Shown one piece after another: positions 29,162 to 39,714 of a stretch of 64,000 bases of DNA. Position 1 is the stretch's first letter; each line of letters starts with the position of its first letter. This DNA is from Capnocytophaga canis (GTDB lineage Bacteria > Bacteroidota > Bacteroidia > Flavobacteriales > Flavobacteriaceae), in contig NZ_CDOI01000101.1 of assembly GCF_000827555.1 (NCBI RefSeq), positions 1 through 64,000 of the forward strand, given 5' to 3'. The position numbers and the translations under genes are program-made. The notes beneath the pieces were generated by a model. It had not been told where the DNA came from and made no database searches. It was given only the letters and a program-made list of their open reading frames with translations.

Positions 29162-30088
29162 TTATGGTGTATCTATCTCAAATTTTGTCAGTTCTTTAAA
29201 CTGTAGTAAACGTTGTGAGAATTCATTTTTGCTTAGGTTGAGAACTCGTTCAGTACCAAATTTTTCCACGCAGAACGAGGCCAGAACAGCACCGTAGACG
29301 ATGGCGTTTTTGATGCTTTCGAAAGAATAATCTTCAGCGTTAGTCAAAAAGCCAACCATTCCACCAGCAAATGTGTCACCTGCACCTGTGGGATCAAAGA
29401 CTTCTTCCAAAGGTAGGGCAGGAGCAAAAAACACTTTGTCTTGGTGAAACAATAATGCCCCGTGTTCTCCTTTTTTGATAACTACATATTTGACTCCCAT
29501 CTTCATAATCCGTTGTGCAGCTTTTACCAACGAGTATTCTCCCGTAAGCTGACGTGCTTCTTGGTCGTTGATGGTAATCAGGTCTACCTTTTGGATAACT
29601 TCCATCAGTAAATCCCATGTGTGAATCATCCAATAGTCCATTGTGTCAAGAACCACCAAACTTGGTTTCTGCTGCATCTGTTCCAACACATCCAATTGAA
29701 TCCTTGGGTGCAAATTCCCTAACATCAGCACATCTGCTTTTTTATATTCTTCAGGAACTACGGGCTTAAAATCAGCAAGAACGTTCAGTTGGGTTTCGAG
29801 TGTATCACGTTTGTTCATATCATGATGATATTTACCTCTCCAAAAGAATGATTTGCCTCCTTTAACAATTTCAATACCTGAAGTTTTGATGTTTCTATCG
29901 CTAAGAAGTTGTAAATATTCGGAAGGATAATCTTCTCCTACAATTGAAACGACCGCCGATTCTCCACAACAGTGCGATGCTGCCAAAGCAATATAGTTTG
30001 CAGCACCTCCCATAATACAGTCTGTTTTTCCGAAAGGCATTTCAATTGCATCAAAGGCTACGGTTCCAACGATTAAAAGTTTTCCCAT
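29162..30088 (-). CDS. PfkB-family carbohydrate/nucleoside kinase
   Basis: 308-residue ribokinase-fold kinase. GGAANYIALAASHCCG (about 27-42) is the substrate-binding N-terminal motif, GRKMIxxNDQEA-like TINDQEARQLTGE lies near 173, and the catalytic signature is FDPTGAGDTFAGGMVGF (about 242-258) with the base Asp in GAGD. Substrate cannot be assigned, but the neighbourhood (PurF-like protein directly downstream) would fit a nucleoside or sugar. It appears to be the last gene of a TPR-barrel-kinase transcript and ends in a clear terminator. Confidence 0.88.
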   Translation of the reverse strand: MGKLLIVGTVAFDAIEMPFGKTDCIMGGAANYIALAASHCCGESAVVSIVGEDYPSEYLQLLSDRNIKTSGIEIVKGGKSFFWRGKYHHDMNKRDTLETQLNVLADFKPVVPEEYKKADVLMLGNLHPRIQLDVLEQMQQKPSLVVLDTMDYWMIHTWDLLMEVIQKVDLITINDQEARQLTGEYSLVKAAQRIMKMGVKYVVIKKGEHGALLFHQDKVFFAPALPLEEVFDPTGAGDTFAGGMVGFLTNAEDYSFESIKNAIVYGAVLASFCVEKFGTERVLNLSKNEFSQRLLQFKELTKFEIDTP

Positions 30089-30143
30089 TATAAATCAGAT
30101 ATGAACAAAAAACTATAAAATATTTTATCCTATAATGAAAGTA

Positions 30144-31877
30144 TTATTTTTTCTTTAAGCTAAACAAATAACGTAGTCCTGCATAGGCTTGTATACCTTG
30201 AACAGGATAGTACGCCCATTGGTTGTAGTTGTTTGATAATAAATTGTTTACTTTAGCAAAAAGCATAAATTGTTTGTTGATTGTATAATCAACGTGGAAG
30301 TTGAGGTCGAAATATCCATCAACAGTTAAAGTTTGGGTGGAGTAGTTTAAGTCATACCGATTCCCTACATAAAATGCATCTACTCCTGCAAAGAGGTTTT
30401 CTATGATTTTAACATCCGTAAACAACGATGCTTTGGTTTCTGGTAAGTTCCATACCTGAGTTTGGATGTCGGGTGTGAAGCGGTTGTATTGAGCTTCAAA
30501 ATCAAAGAAAAATCGTTCTGCGATGCTACCCTCCATACCTGCTGTTAGGTTGAACATGTTGACTTTGTCATAGACCAAACTGAAAGCATTATTATGTTGA
30601 TATCCAAGGTTTCCTGTTTCTGTGTGGGTGATGAACATTGGCAAGTTCTCACATTGCTTGTAACCAGCTTTAATTTTGTAGTACAATCCTGTACCCACCT
30701 CTCCCTTGACTCCTCCGAAAGCATCAATGCCAATATTTGTAGGTGTAATATGCTGTATTGGGGCTAAAAAAGGATTGTTTTTAGAGAGTTTCTCAAAGGT
30801 ATTTTGCTGCATCATCCCACGAACACCTCCGTGGAAAATAGTATTCCCTTCCAAAAGTTTATACGAAATTTCTACGTCGGGGTAAGCCTTGAATCGACTT
30901 TCATTGGTTTGATTTCCTCCTAAATAAGCTATAGCAAGTCCGACTTTCAAATCCAGGTTATCCATGGTTAAATTATACGATGGATTAGCACCAAAAATTA
31001 ACCATTTATTTTCAATTGCACTTGGAGTAAGAGCGGTAGCCCGATTGAATTTACTATTGTAGTAATCCAATAAGACTCCAAAATGTATTTTTTGTTCTTC
31101 ACTGCTGATAGGTAGCTCAAAAGAAGGTGATGTTTTCACGTTTATTTCGCTAGTGTCAAACGCATCTGACAATCCACTAAACTCAAAATCAAGTCCTTTA
31201 AAGTATGGGTTTGCGAGTTTTATGTAAGCATTTACACCATAATCGATATAGGTTTGCTTTAATCCGGTAAGGGCTTTCAGCTGTTCTTCGGAAGCGTAGA
31301 ATCCTTTTTGGATTCCGTACCAATTGTTCGATCTTCTCCCGAAATCGGCAGCTATACCGAAGTTGTAATCACTATTCAAAAAGTCGTATCGCAATTGAGC
31401 TGTTGTTTTCGCATAGTTGTTATCTGGAATCACTCCTTTTATGTCACCATTGGAAGACAGATGTTCAGCTATGAAAGCCAAATTACTTTCGTTATTTACG
31501 GGTAAGGTTATGGACGCATCACCATATAACGTGTTTGCATTTCCAAAAGCTCCTCCTATGTATGAATCCAAGTAACGTTCTCTTTTTATGTTGGTTCTCA
31601 TGGCACTTGCCTTTCCCTTTTCAGGTACGAAAGTTGATGCCACAGGTACAGAGTAAATAGAATAATTGATTTGTCGTTTAGCTATTGACAACGAATCGGC
31701 TTTGAGATTAGCATCTTCACGTTTTTTGTAAGCATCGGCAATTGAGGCTGTGTAGGAACGAACTACGTCTACTACTTTGGTGCTTAAGCTGTCACGTTTA
31801 GTTTGCCCCGTAACTATTCCAAAAGTTGATAACGCAATTATCAATAGGGATTTACGGTAGGATATATGTTTATTCAT
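30144..31877 (-). CDS. TonB-dependent-receptor-like outer-membrane barrel without a plug
   Basis: 577 residues with a signal peptide (SLLIIALSTFGIVTGQ). Most of the protein is alternating beta-strand sequence and it ends GIQAYAGLRYLFSLKKK with a late aromatic residue, as in outer-membrane barrels; the C-terminal part (FMLFAKVNNLLSNNYNQW) is typical of TonB-dependent receptors. There is no recognisable plug domain and no CarboxypepD_reg domain, and it is shorter than a complete receptor (700-1000), so it may be a TonB-receptor-derived porin. It follows the TPR protein after 79 bp and precedes the PfkB gene by 55 bp. Confidence 0.75.
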   Translation of the reverse strand: MNKHISYRKSLLIIALSTFGIVTGQTKRDSLSTKVVDVVRSYTASIADAYKKREDANLKADSLSIAKRQINYSIYSVPVASTFVPEKGKASAMRTNIKRERYLDSYIGGAFGNANTLYGDASITLPVNNESNLAFIAEHLSSNGDIKGVIPDNNYAKTTAQLRYDFLNSDYNFGIAADFGRRSNNWYGIQKGFYASEEQLKALTGLKQTYIDYGVNAYIKLANPYFKGLDFEFSGLSDAFDTSEINVKTSPSFELPISSEEQKIHFGVLLDYYNSKFNRATALTPSAIENKWLIFGANPSYNLTMDNLDLKVGLAIAYLGGNQTNESRFKAYPDVEISYKLLEGNTIFHGGVRGMMQQNTFEKLSKNNPFLAPIQHITPTNIGIDAFGGVKGEVGTGLYYKIKAGYKQCENLPMFITHTETGNLGYQHNNAFSLVYDKVNMFNLTAGMEGSIAERFFFDFEAQYNRFTPDIQTQVWNLPETKASLFTDVKIIENLFAGVDAFYVGNRYDLNYSTQTLTVDGYFDLNFHVDYTINKQFMLFAKVNNLLSNNYNQWAYYPVQGIQAYAGLRYLFSLKKK

Positions 31878-31956
31878 TGTTCTTTTTTTTAGAAATATAC
31901 CATTAATATATTTTGTTTTTGTTCATTTGGCTTTGAATTGTCTTCAAACAAATCAA

Positions 31957-34950
31957 TTACATTTTCACAGAAGAATTACTCTTCGCTGCTTCTGCCTTCA
32001 CTACAGCCAATTCTTTTTTAGCTTCTGCAACCACTTCGGGGTAATCCTTGAAATTATTTATCACGTTCTCAAGGATATAAGTGGCTTGATAGGAGTCTTT
32101 CAGTCCGTAGTAGTTCTTTGCCATTACTACCAACCCTTTGGAAGCGAATTCTTTATGTCCTCCGTATTCTTTTGCCAACTGTTGTACTACGTCGTTCGAT
32201 TCTTTGAACTTGCCGTCTTTATGTTTGAAGTAAGCATCATAGTACATAGCTTCGGCAGCCAAACTTCCTGTAGCGGTTTTTGCTACTTCTTGGTATGCTT
32301 TGCGAGCCTCTGCCTCATTTTCTGTTTTGATGTAGGAGCGTGCTAAAACGCTGTAAGCGTCGTTTTTAATGCGTGTGTCGACCGATTTTTCGGCTAATAC
32401 CTTTTGAGCATACTGGATAGCGTTGCTGTACAATTTTTCGGTATAGCAAACTCGCATTAAGTTTGATTGTGCATAGACCTTATTCTGTGCGATGGTGGCT
32501 GTTTTTTCCAACTGCTCCAAATGAGGTTTTGCTTTCAGATAGCTCCCCGCATCCAACAAAATCTGTGTTAATCGCACTAATGACTGTTCTGAATATTCTT
32601 CTGAACCACTGTTGATTACGTTTTCGTATAAAGTTACAGCTTTTGATTTTTGGTTTGAAGCGTTGTAAAGTTGTGCTAAATGGAATTGAGCGTTTGTAAT
32701 CCGCATTCCGTTAGGGAATTCTTTGATGTATTTTTCAAATCCTGCAATAGCTTCTTTTTCATTTTGTTGAATGTGTTGTCGTTCGGCAGCTTCATAGGTG
32801 GCATTTTCTAACTCCAAATCTGACACTTCAACATAGCCTAAACTTTTTGCCCAAGAAGCGTATTCGTTCACTTGTCCCATGTCCATATAAATTTGTTTTG
32901 CAGATGCAATGGATTGAATTGCTTCGTTTGAGTTTGGATATTGTTTTGCGATGTCTTTAAAAAGTTGCAACGCTTTTTGATTTTCATTTTTGTTGTAGTA
33001 AACTAATCCTTCGCGAAGCATGGCACGAGGAACTAAATTACTATTCTTGTATTCGGTTTGTACCTGTTTGTAGAGTTTTGTGCCTTTTTCGGAATTTCCT
33101 GCGGACACATAACTGTTTCCTAATTCGAATAACGCGTTTGGGCGTAGATTTGAGTTGCGATATGTTTTCACGAACTTTTCTAAGTCTTCAATTTTGCGTT
33201 GTGGTCTGTCCACAAATCCGTAGCTCATAGCTTTTTGATAGGCGGCATAATCCTCGTCGGCTGATTTTAAGTCAATTAATTTATTGTAACGTTCCATGGC
33301 AGGCCAATATTTTCCCTGTACGAAATAGGAGTCTGCTAAACGCAATAAAGCATCGTTTGTCCAAGAATTTGCTTTCGGATTTTGTTTCAAATATGCCTCA
33401 AAATTATCTACAGCTCCTCCGTAATTTTTTAAATTAAAATTACTGTACGCCAAGCTGTAATGAATATTTTTGTATTCATAGGTTGATTTTGCATTCGGAT
33501 GGTTGATAAATTCGGTGTAATATTTTTTAGAACTTTCAAAATCATGTAGTTGATAAGCCGATTCACCACTCCAAAACAGAGCACGAGCCGATAGTTTAGG
33601 GTCGCCACCAACGGCTTTTTGTAAAAACACCAATGCTTCGGCGTATTGCAATTCATTAAATAGTTCTAACCCTCGGTAGAAGGCTACTTTTTTGTAAATC
33701 TGTTGATCTTTTGGGTCATTTGATTTTTCTAAAAGATTAATCGCAGCTTGGTAGCTACGCGAAGAAATGTACGAATCCACCAACAAAGCTTGGATTTCTT
33801 GCTGATTGTCGTTTGGATAATTTTTGGAATAGTCCAACAACACACCAGGCACACTTTCGTATGGGTTTCCAATATCATAACTCAAACGAGCGTAGTTCAG
33901 ATGAGCATCCTTTTGAATTTGTGGCTCATAGTTCATCTGATATGCATTGCGAAAAGCGTTCAAAGCCTGTGGTTTCTGTCCTGTTTTCAGATAGCATTCC
34001 GCTAAATGATAGTAAGCATTTTGTGCTACGGCATCGCGTCCGTCAATGATTTTGTTGAACTGGTCGATGGCATTGGCATAGTCTTTATTTTTGTAGTAAG
34101 CATATCCTAAATAATAATAATCAGTATTTGAGAACTTTCCTCTTTTTCCTTTGTATTCCTTCAAATACGGGATAGCTTCATCGTATTTTCCTAAATTGAA
34201 ATAACTTTCCCCAATGATTTTGTTGATTTCCGATAAGTCTTGTGCGTTTTTAGTTTTGGATTTTTGCTTTAAACCTTCGTCTATAGCCTCTTGGAAAAGC
34301 CCTTGCTTAAAGTTCATATTTGCTTGAAAATATGACACACTTGGGTCGTCTTGTACTTGACTGAAGTAAGTAGATGCTTTTTCATAATCATCGGAGTCGT
34401 AAGCGATATATCCTAAATAGTAGTTAGCATCCGTGCTGTAGTCGGGATGATTTTTTACAAAGTTGAAATATTTTTCCGATTCTGCCTTTTTGTTCGTAGC
34501 AAACAAAGCATATCCTTTTTGGAAGTAATATTTGGAGCGTTCACTTTTGCTGATGCCACTTTCTTTGACCTGATCATACCATTTTAGAGCTTCTTTGTAG
34601 TTTCCTTGTTGAAAATAAAGATCGGCCATACGTAAAAAGGCTCCTGAAGCCAATGGTGATTCGGGATGTTCTTCAATAAAATTTCGCATTAAGGATTCTG
34701 CCCCTGGCTCTCCTAAAATGACAGCAATTGAAGCTACGTAAAACTTTGATTTTGTCCGTAAATCACTATCAGTAGTTTCAGCGATTTCTTTTAGAAACAA
34801 ATGCTGAGCAGGTTTGTACAAATTTCGGTTGTACAAAAACATTGCTTTTTCAAAATTTACCAACGAATTGGTGTGTGTTTCAGTGCTTTGAGCCATCAAA
34901 AACGGGCAAAAAACACTTAAAAGAATAGTAACAAAAAATGCTCTTATCAT
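31957..34950 (-). CDS. Exported tetratricopeptide-repeat protein
   Basis: 997 residues beginning MIRAFFVTILLSVFCPFLMAQ, a signal peptide, followed by at least twenty TPR-like helical pairs of about 35 residues (for example GSYFNLGKYDEAIPYLKEYK-like units ESYFNLGKYDEAIPYLKEY and YAYYKNKDYANAIDQFNKI). TPR superhelices hold partner proteins together; periplasmic assembly scaffold is the likely role. The longest frame starts with TTG at 34971, but a -7 element at 34969-34976 covers it, so ATG 34950 is chosen. It heads a likely transcript with the barrel protein and the PfkB kinase. Confidence 0.88.
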   Translation of the reverse strand: MIRAFFVTILLSVFCPFLMAQSTETHTNSLVNFEKAMFLYNRNLYKPAQHLFLKEIAETTDSDLRTKSKFYVASIAVILGEPGAESLMRNFIEEHPESPLASGAFLRMADLYFQQGNYKEALKWYDQVKESGISKSERSKYYFQKGYALFATNKKAESEKYFNFVKNHPDYSTDANYYLGYIAYDSDDYEKASTYFSQVQDDPSVSYFQANMNFKQGLFQEAIDEGLKQKSKTKNAQDLSEINKIIGESYFNLGKYDEAIPYLKEYKGKRGKFSNTDYYYLGYAYYKNKDYANAIDQFNKIIDGRDAVAQNAYYHLAECYLKTGQKPQALNAFRNAYQMNYEPQIQKDAHLNYARLSYDIGNPYESVPGVLLDYSKNYPNDNQQEIQALLVDSYISSRSYQAAINLLEKSNDPKDQQIYKKVAFYRGLELFNELQYAEALVFLQKAVGGDPKLSARALFWSGESAYQLHDFESSKKYYTEFINHPNAKSTYEYKNIHYSLAYSNFNLKNYGGAVDNFEAYLKQNPKANSWTNDALLRLADSYFVQGKYWPAMERYNKLIDLKSADEDYAAYQKAMSYGFVDRPQRKIEDLEKFVKTYRNSNLRPNALFELGNSYVSAGNSEKGTKLYKQVQTEYKNSNLVPRAMLREGLVYYNKNENQKALQLFKDIAKQYPNSNEAIQSIASAKQIYMDMGQVNEYASWAKSLGYVEVSDLELENATYEAAERQHIQQNEKEAIAGFEKYIKEFPNGMRITNAQFHLAQLYNASNQKSKAVTLYENVINSGSEEYSEQSLVRLTQILLDAGSYLKAKPHLEQLEKTATIAQNKVYAQSNLMRVCYTEKLYSNAIQYAQKVLAEKSVDTRIKNDAYSVLARSYIKTENEAEARKAYQEVAKTATGSLAAEAMYYDAYFKHKDGKFKESNDVVQQLAKEYGGHKEFASKGLVVMAKNYYGLKDSYQATYILENVINNFKDYPEVVAEAKKELAVVKAEAAKSNSSVKM

Positions 34951-34968
34951 AAAAAAAGTTTTAATGGA

Positions 34969-34976
34969 CAAACTTA
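34969..34976 (-). promoter_or_regulatory. -7 promoter element of the TPR gene
   Basis: Minus-strand TAAGTTTG (34976-34969); predicted start about 34962, leader about 12 nt to ATG 34950. Confidence 0.55.
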
Positions 34977-35233
34977 CGTATTTTTACCGAACTAAAAAAG
35001 AAAAGTGTTTTTTAGTTGAGAGCTTAGATTCAATCTCAAGTATAATAATTCGATTGAATCTTTTTAACGCAAAATAATATCCTTATTAATAGTTATAGAT
35101 TCTTATTTCTCTCTCAAAAACCTACTGAATCAATACTAAAGGTGTCAATTTTAGTGTTTAAACTTTCACGTAAAATTACAAGTTATCTGATTTTGTTTGT
35201 TTTGAATTTTTGCTATGTAAAATGAACAAAAAC

Positions 35234-36727
35234 TCACAAATAATACCCCAATAGAAGCATTCCTACAGAGAGTAGCAAAAGCATTAGCAACAAAGGTGAC
35301 ACGAATTTTAACCATTGTTTATAATTCAAATTCACCATCGCTAAAGAAGGTAGGATAAGCCCTGTGGGGGTAATGAAACTCATCAAACCCATTCCAAACA
35401 GATAAGCATTTACAACGTGTTGCCCTTCGATACCTACTACCGTTGCTAATGACCCCATGATGGGCATCGTTACTACAGCCATTCCCGATGAGGAAGAAAT
35501 AAACAATGTTAATAATCCGAATACACACATCAATACAGGCAAGAAAAGAATGGGCGACATACCTCCCACTAAGTTTGTTGAATAATGTAAAATAGTGTCC
35601 GAAATTTGTCCGTCATTAAGGATAAAAGTCACTCCACGAGCAATCCCAATGATGAAAGCTACCCCAAGCAAATCTTTTGCTCCTGCGATAAAATCAGCGA
35701 TGAATTGCTCTTCACTCATTCGTAAGAACAAGGCAATACATACGGATGCTACCAAAAACAAGGCAGTCATCTCCTCAAACCACCATCCCCAACGAGCTAC
35801 CCCTATAATCATTATCAAAAACGACAAAGCGAAAACAAGAAGTAACCATTTGCTTGACAATTTCAATCTTTCAACAGGAGCTACCTTTTGCGAAGTCAGT
35901 GAATCAGGTAGTGGTGTTTCGTATGCAATTGACAGTTGTGGGTTTCTTTTTACTCTCTCCGCATAACGTATGACATACGCAATGGTGATAGTCAAAGAGG
36001 CAATAAGCATAATGACACGAATGGTTGTTCCTGTAGTCCAGTCCACACCTGCTGCGTCAGAAGCTATAATGACTGAGAACGGATTGATGGTCGCTGCCAT
36101 CGTTCCTATAGAGGAACCTAAATAAATAACCGCTAACGGAACCATCAGGTCATAACCTGCGGCTAAAAAGACAGGAATCAAAATCGGATAAAAAGCCAAA
36201 GTTTCTTCGGCAAGTCCAAAAGAAGTTCCTCCCAAAGCAATGAGTGTACACACGATGATAATCAATATACCTTCACGTCCTTTGAGTTTATGAGACAAAT
36301 AACCTACCCCTTCGTTTAACGTTCCTGAATTGTTAAAAACTCCAATGAATCCCCCCAGAATCAGTACAAATAAGATGATGTCTATAGTTTCATAAATTCC
36401 TCTTATGGGAGCGAATAAAACCTCTTTAACTCCTTGAGGGTGAGGAGATGTTTCTGTGTAGGTATTTGGAATTGATACAGGCTTTTTAATTTTCCCTTCC
36501 TTAAATTTGGCAATATTGATAGCTATGGATTTTTCGTCCAAAGTCTGTTGCGTAGCTGGGAGAGTTTGGGTTATTTCCTTCGATTTTAACACAAAAACAT
36601 CTTGAGTAGCGTCATAGGTTAGAGTGTCATACGAACCCGATGGCAACAAATAAGTTAGCAATGCGGCAAACATAATCACTATCATCAGAACCGTATAAGG
36701 GGTTGGGAATTTTAAAAATCGTTTCAT
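35234..36727 (-). CDS. YfcC-family transporter (DcuC/arginine-ornithine antiporter-like)
   Basis: 497-residue inner-membrane carrier with about twelve helices. It begins FPTPYTVLMIVIMFAALLTYLLPSG, as in YfcC and basic-amino-acid antiporter relatives. GGFIGVFNNSGTLNEGVG, GGTSFGLAEETLAFYPIL and SSIGTMAATINPFSVIIAS are characteristic segments, and the C-terminal half repeats the topology (SSSSGMAVVTMPIMGSLA). A periplasmic insert of about 70 residues lies after the first helix. Substrate unknown; ornithine aminotransferase two genes upstream makes an amino-acid substrate plausible. It is the last gene of a DUF5362-pth-yfcC run. Confidence 0.88.
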   Translation of the reverse strand: MKRFLKFPTPYTVLMIVIMFAALLTYLLPSGSYDTLTYDATQDVFVLKSKEITQTLPATQQTLDEKSIAINIAKFKEGKIKKPVSIPNTYTETSPHPQGVKEVLFAPIRGIYETIDIILFVLILGGFIGVFNNSGTLNEGVGYLSHKLKGREGILIIIVCTLIALGGTSFGLAEETLAFYPILIPVFLAAGYDLMVPLAVIYLGSSIGTMAATINPFSVIIASDAAGVDWTTGTTIRVIMLIASLTITIAYVIRYAERVKRNPQLSIAYETPLPDSLTSQKVAPVERLKLSSKWLLLVFALSFLIMIIGVARWGWWFEEMTALFLVASVCIALFLRMSEEQFIADFIAGAKDLLGVAFIIGIARGVTFILNDGQISDTILHYSTNLVGGMSPILFLPVLMCVFGLLTLFISSSSGMAVVTMPIMGSLATVVGIEGQHVVNAYLFGMGLMSFITPTGLILPSLAMVNLNYKQWLKFVSPLLLMLLLLSVGMLLLGYYL

Positions 36728-36750
36728 TTTTTTGTTTTATCGAAAAGAGT

Positions 36751-37317
36751 TTATTTATTGTTAAACGTATTCATGGTTATGTTGATACCGGACAAACCAA
36801 AAGAAAGTACCGCTTGAGCACATTTTTCCAATCGTTCGGGTAAGGCCGTGTTTTCTTCGTCGCTCCATTCCCCCAATACGTAGTCCACCTGTTTTCCTTT
36901 AGCAAAATCATTACTGATTCCAAAACGGAGTCGTGCGTAATTGATGCTATTCAATTGGGCTTGTGTGTCTTTCAGTCCGTTATGACCTCCATCACTCCCT
37001 TTGGATTTGATGCGAATTGTTCCAAAAGGCAGGTTTAAGTCATCAGTAATTACTAACAGATTTTCTATGGGAATATTTTCCTTTTCCAACCAATAGCGAA
37101 TGGCTTTTCCGCTCAGATTCATATAGGTAGATGGTTTCAATAGAATAAAGGTTCTTCCTTTGTGCTTTACCTCAGCCAAATCCCCTAATCTTTGTGTAGA
37201 AAAAGTTGTAGTATGTTGAGATGCTAAAAAATCAACCACTTTAAAACCAATATTATGACGTGTGTTTTTGTATTCCTCGCCAATATTTCCCAGTCCTACG
37301 ATCAGATATTTTTTCAT
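36751..37317 (-). CDS. pth: Peptidyl-tRNA hydrolase
   Basis: 188-residue cytosolic esterase that recycles peptidyl-tRNA released from ribosomes. N-terminal [24 protein letters not shown] contains the catalytic His21, [13 protein letters not shown] the tRNA/peptide-binding segment with conserved Asn, DDLNLPFG the Asp pair that supports the histidine, and [12 protein letters not shown] the signature. Length is standard. It overlaps nothing but sits 24 bp after the DUF5362 gene and 23 bp before yfcC. Confidence 0.97.
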   Translation of the reverse strand: MKKYLIVGLGNIGEEYKNTRHNIGFKVVDFLASQHTTTFSTQRLGDLAEVKHKGRTFILLKPSTYMNLSGKAIRYWLEKENIPIENLLVITDDLNLPFGTIRIKSKGSDGGHNGLKDTQAQLNSINYARLRFGISNDFAKGKQVDYVLGEWSDEENTALPERLEKCAQAVLSFGLSGINITMNTFNNK

Positions 37318-37341
37318 TTTATGACTGCTTAAACAAAGATA

Positions 37342-37797
37342 TTAATACCCTCCTATCGCTCCGAGAAATCCTACGATTAATAACACTCCTATAAGAATCA
37401 GAATGTACAACGATAGCATCACGATGGTAAAGATTCCCATAAATTTGTAATGAGACTTCAAATTTTCAAAAGCTCTACTAAAAACAATTCTGTTGCTCGT
37501 TTTCAATGAATCTTTCATATTTGTAGCAAAATCATACAGATATTTTATGGGAAAGTAATAGACCGCCGCCATACCTAAATATAGAACTCCAACAAAAGCA
37601 AGAGGAAAAGGAGTATCCTCCATGCTGGAAGCAATCACTCCGAAAATAATTGTGAAAATAGATACTAGCACAAGAATCGCTATGCCTACGAACCCTAGAA
37701 TAGCTAAAAATTTCGCCCATTTAGCAATTTCTTTTAGATTTTCTTGAATGCTTTGTGTAAACTCTAATTTGTCAGCACTCAAATATTGATTCTCCAT
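37342..37797 (-). CDS. DUF5362-like membrane protein
   Basis: 151 residues with about four hydrophobic helices (roughly 30-55, 63-83, 120-145) and a soluble N-terminus. The N-terminal ENLKEIAKWAKFLAILGFVGI and central YYFPIKYLYDFATNMKDSL match my recollection of the DUF5362 family, common in Bacteroidota; the assignment is unverified. Function unknown. Probably co-transcribed with pth. Confidence 0.7.
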   Translation of the reverse strand: MENQYLSADKLEFTQSIQENLKEIAKWAKFLAILGFVGIAILVLVSIFTIIFGVIASSMEDTPFPLAFVGVLYLGMAAVYYFPIKYLYDFATNMKDSLKTSNRIVFSRAFENLKSHYKFMGIFTIVMLSLYILILIGVLLIVGFLGAIGGY

Positions 37798-37861
37798 TTT
37801 TTTTCGTATAACTTTTTCTAATTAACAATGATTTTAAAAGCCGAATCTCTTAGCAAAGAAT

Positions 37862-39103
37862 CTAGCGTTCGAATTCTTTTAAAGTGCTTATAATAATATC
37901 AATACACTCTTTCAATTGCTCTTGGTTAATAACCAATGGAGGAGCAAAACGAATGATATTTCCGTGAGTAGGCTTTGCTAACAGACCTTTATCGCGCATA
38001 CGTAAACATATATTCCATGCGGTGTCGCTTTCTTCTGTATCGTTGATAACTACCGCGTTAAGTAATCCTTTTCCACGCACTGCTGTAGCGATATTTGAGT
38101 TTTCGATATACGCACCGATTTCCTTACGGAAGATTTCACCCATTTTTTGTGCATTTTCGGCCAGTTTTTCGTCTTTTACCACTTGTAGCGCTTCGATAGC
38201 TACGGCTGCGGCTATAGGATTTCCGCCAAAGGTACTTCCATGTTGCCCTGGCTTGATCACGTGCATTACCTCATCATCTGCTAAAACCGCACTCACTGGA
38301 TAAGTTCCTCCACTCAAAGCCTTTCCTAACACCAAAATATTGGGCTTTACGTTTTCATGATCAACAGCTAAACGCTTTCCTGTACGAGCAACTCCTGTCT
38401 GTACCTCATCGGCGATAAACAGTACATTGTATTTTTCACAAATAGCTTTGGCTCCACTCAAAAATCCATCCGAAGGAACGTATACACCTGCTTCCCCTTG
38501 AATAGGCTCCACCAAAAATCCTGCAACATTCGGATTTTCAGCCAAAAAAGACTCCAAAGCTCTCAAATCATTGTACGGAATGCTTACGAATCCCGGTGTG
38601 TAAGGTCCAAAGTTTTTACGTGCGTTTTTGTCCGAAGAAAAAGAAATGACTGTAGTAGTACGTCCGTGGAAATTTTGCTCACAAACCACGATAATCGCTT
38701 GGCTCTCAGGGAGATTTTTTCGTTCGTACGCCCATTTTCGGCATATTTTGATAGCTGTTTCTACTGCCTCAGCACCAGTGTTCATCGGTAACATCTTTTC
38801 AAATCCGAAATATTCGGTAATATATTTCTCATATACCCCTAACTTATCGTTGTAAAACGCGCGTGAGGTCAACGTTAAAGTTTGTGCCTGTTTAGTCATC
38901 GCTTCGATAATTCTAGGGTGGCAATGCCCTTGATTCACAGCTGAATATGCGGAAAGAAAGTCAAAATATTTCTTCCCCTCCAAATCCCACACGTACACAC
39001 CTTCGCCTTTGCTGAGTACTACAGGTAGTGGATGATAATTATGGGCTCCATATTTGTCTTCAAGCTCCATCGCTTGTTGTGAAGATAATTTTTCTGTTTT
39101 CAT
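37862..39103 (-). CDS. rocD: Ornithine aminotransferase
   Basis: 413-residue PLP-dependent class III aminotransferase converting ornithine and 2-oxoglutarate to glutamate semialdehyde and glutamate. [27 protein letters not shown] is the ornithine-aminotransferase N-terminus; [24 protein letters not shown] (PLP-binding Asp) and [14 protein letters not shown] (Schiff-base lysine) follow. The frame can be extended to 39139, but a promoter-like arrangement there (TTTG, 19 bp, TATATTGC) and the usual 413-aa length support ATG 39103. It connects to arginine/ornithine catabolism and proline synthesis. Confidence 0.94.
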   Translation of the reverse strand: MKTEKLSSQQAMELEDKYGAHNYHPLPVVLSKGEGVYVWDLEGKKYFDFLSAYSAVNQGHCHPRIIEAMTKQAQTLTLTSRAFYNDKLGVYEKYITEYFGFEKMLPMNTGAEAVETAIKICRKWAYERKNLPESQAIIVVCEQNFHGRTTTVISFSSDKNARKNFGPYTPGFVSIPYNDLRALESFLAENPNVAGFLVEPIQGEAGVYVPSDGFLSGAKAICEKYNVLFIADEVQTGVARTGKRLAVDHENVKPNILVLGKALSGGTYPVSAVLADDEVMHVIKPGQHGSTFGGNPIAAAVAIEALQVVKDEKLAENAQKMGEIFRKEIGAYIENSNIATAVRGKGLLNAVVINDTEESDTAWNICLRMRDKGLLAKPTHGNIIRFAPPLVINQEQLKECIDIIISTLKEFER

Positions 39104-39179
39104 ATCTAAAAAAGTATAAATCGTTAAAAAGTTTGGCAATATACGAAATAGATTTCTCTTTGCAAAGAAAAATTACCTT

Positions 39180-39579
39180 TATAAGTTGGATGTAGCGTCA
39201 ACAAAAACACCTTAACCATTTTTAATTTTCTAAAATTATGTTTTATTTTGCATTTCCGTACGATGAATTTCTTTTGATAGAAGGCTGAAAACTATTAAAC
39301 TTCACCTTTTATTTTCTTGATTTGTACTGATACCATTTAATAACCAACATATATTGTATAATGAATCTTTCGTTATTTGGAAAAACTATATCCAGCGGAC
39401 TTAAATATTTTGCTTATTTCTTTTTATTTTTTTCTCGCTAATCGTTTCCTATTTTTATACGTATATGGTAATTATGAGCAACTGTCCTCTATATTCCACA
39501 AAACCAAATGTGCTAAAATTCAAAACGAAATGTACATTTTTTAAACGTACGTACAAAGCAATCAAATGTATTACTCAAC
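39180..39579. other. Non-coding gap upstream of rocD
   Basis: About 400 bp with no credible gene on either strand. The only recognisable item in the larger gap 39104-39714 is the terminator at 39580-39601, which belongs to the toxin-antitoxin operon. Confidence 0.45.
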
Positions 39580-39601
39580 AAAAAAAGCCCCTTTTGGGGC
39601 T
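39580..39601 (-). terminator. Terminator of the toxin-antitoxin operon
   Basis: Minus-strand stem agcccc / ggggct with loop aaaa followed by a run of seven T residues, 113 bp after the antitoxin stop codon. Confidence 0.85.
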
Positions 39602-39714
39602 ATATTTTACCCCGTAGATAGACGAGGCACTAATGCGGATGCAACGGAATAATCTTTGTTGTCAGATGTTCGTTTTGCATAAAATTTGGCAACTAACAAC
39701 AACAAGTTTATTTG